Shown here in pieces: positions 39,244-39,300 of a stretch of 39,300 nucleotides of DNA (within the stretch, counting starts at the first letter, position 1; each line of letters begins with the position of its first letter). Source of the DNA: Nitrospira sp. (GTDB lineage: Bacteria > UBA10199 > SBBF01); NCBI GenBank assembly GCA_005240075.1, contig SBBF01000009.1:1-39300 (forward strand), written 5' to 3'. The translations under genes were made by a program, and so were the position numbers. The notes under the pieces were generated by a model, which saw only the letters and a list, made by a program, of their open reading frames with translations, was not told the DNA's origin and made no database searches.

Positions 39244-39300
39244 GGGCAGACCCCTGTGTCTGCCCACAAATTATCGGGCGACCACAGGGATTCGCCCCTA
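39241..39300. repeat. Inverted-repeat element after ftsI
   Basis: The ends TAGGGGCAGACCCCTGTG (39241-39258) and the reverse complement of 39283-39300 (TAGGGGCGAATCCCTGTG) match at 15 of 18 positions. An inner 8-bp hairpin GGGCAGAC/GTCTGCCC (39244-39251/39258-39265) is also present. The ftsI stop is its first three bases. It resembles dispersed GC-rich repeats seen in many environmental genomes. The copy may continue beyond the window. Confidence 0.65.

Noticed and set aside
1-39300. CRISPR arrays, tRNA and rRNA genes
   Set aside because: No regularly spaced repeat array and no tRNA or rRNA sequence was recognised by eye; a covariance search was not possible.

Overview
The window looks like a chromosomal segment of a Gram-negative, deltaproteobacteria-like uncultured bacterium. 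The reasons are the many lipoprotein signal peptides, TatA, the PanB/PanC genes, RadA, a division and cell-wall (dcw) cluster starting mraZ-rsmH-ftsL-ftsI, and a mid-range base composition with AT-rich intergenic repeats. The large acidic lipoproteins and the density of AAA ATPases and toxin-antitoxin (TA) pairs would fit lineages known mainly from metagenomes. The exact lineage is inference.

Left part (1-12200). An AT-rich repeat patch leads into an AAA_14/DUF4143 ATPase whose near-leaderless promoter carries a palindrome over the start codon. A MntA-HepT type TA pair faces it. Then comes a 9.7 kb run of three secreted lipoproteins (about 1534, 444 and 1250 aa). Each begins with a lipoprotein signal peptide followed by an immunoglobulin-like, ASH or choice-of-anchor-D-like sandwich. 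The run is closed by a strong intrinsic terminator at 12166-12198.

Middle (12200-23200). An antitoxin remnant and a RelE/Phd-type pair in toxin-first order (with an upstream palindrome) precede a metabolic operon: small unknown protein, deoxynucleoside kinase, panB, panC, and an amidohydrolase lacking the usual active-site histidines. A small membrane protein, two divergent lipoproteins (one with an SdiA-regulated-like propeller plus alpha/alpha repeats), a YraN-family protein with a sigma-54-like promoter, tatA and a convergent DEAD-box helicase follow.

Accessory block (23200-30700). A decayed typA (bipA) gene has lost its start codon. A 39-bp piece of its 5' end is repeated exactly at 24012-24050 and 27446-27484. 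Between the copies lie two AAA ATPases and a RelE-type TA pair; directly beyond lies a third ATPase. The two ATPases next to the repeats (24047-25459 and 27481-28647) both take their stop codon from the repeat. This looks like an insertion or duplication at typA without a visible recombinase. radA and a BrnT/BrnA-type TA pair follow.

Right part (30700-39300). A 1297-aa protein with a ParB-like GHHR segment, proline-rich linkers and C-terminal helical repeats is of unknown function. A 586-bp gap then holds the probable dcw promoter, three MraZ-box repeats and a structured leader. The dcw genes mraZ, a STAS-domain gene (an unexpected guest), rsmH, ftsL and ftsI run to the edge, where the ftsI stop codon lies inside a dispersed-type inverted repeat.
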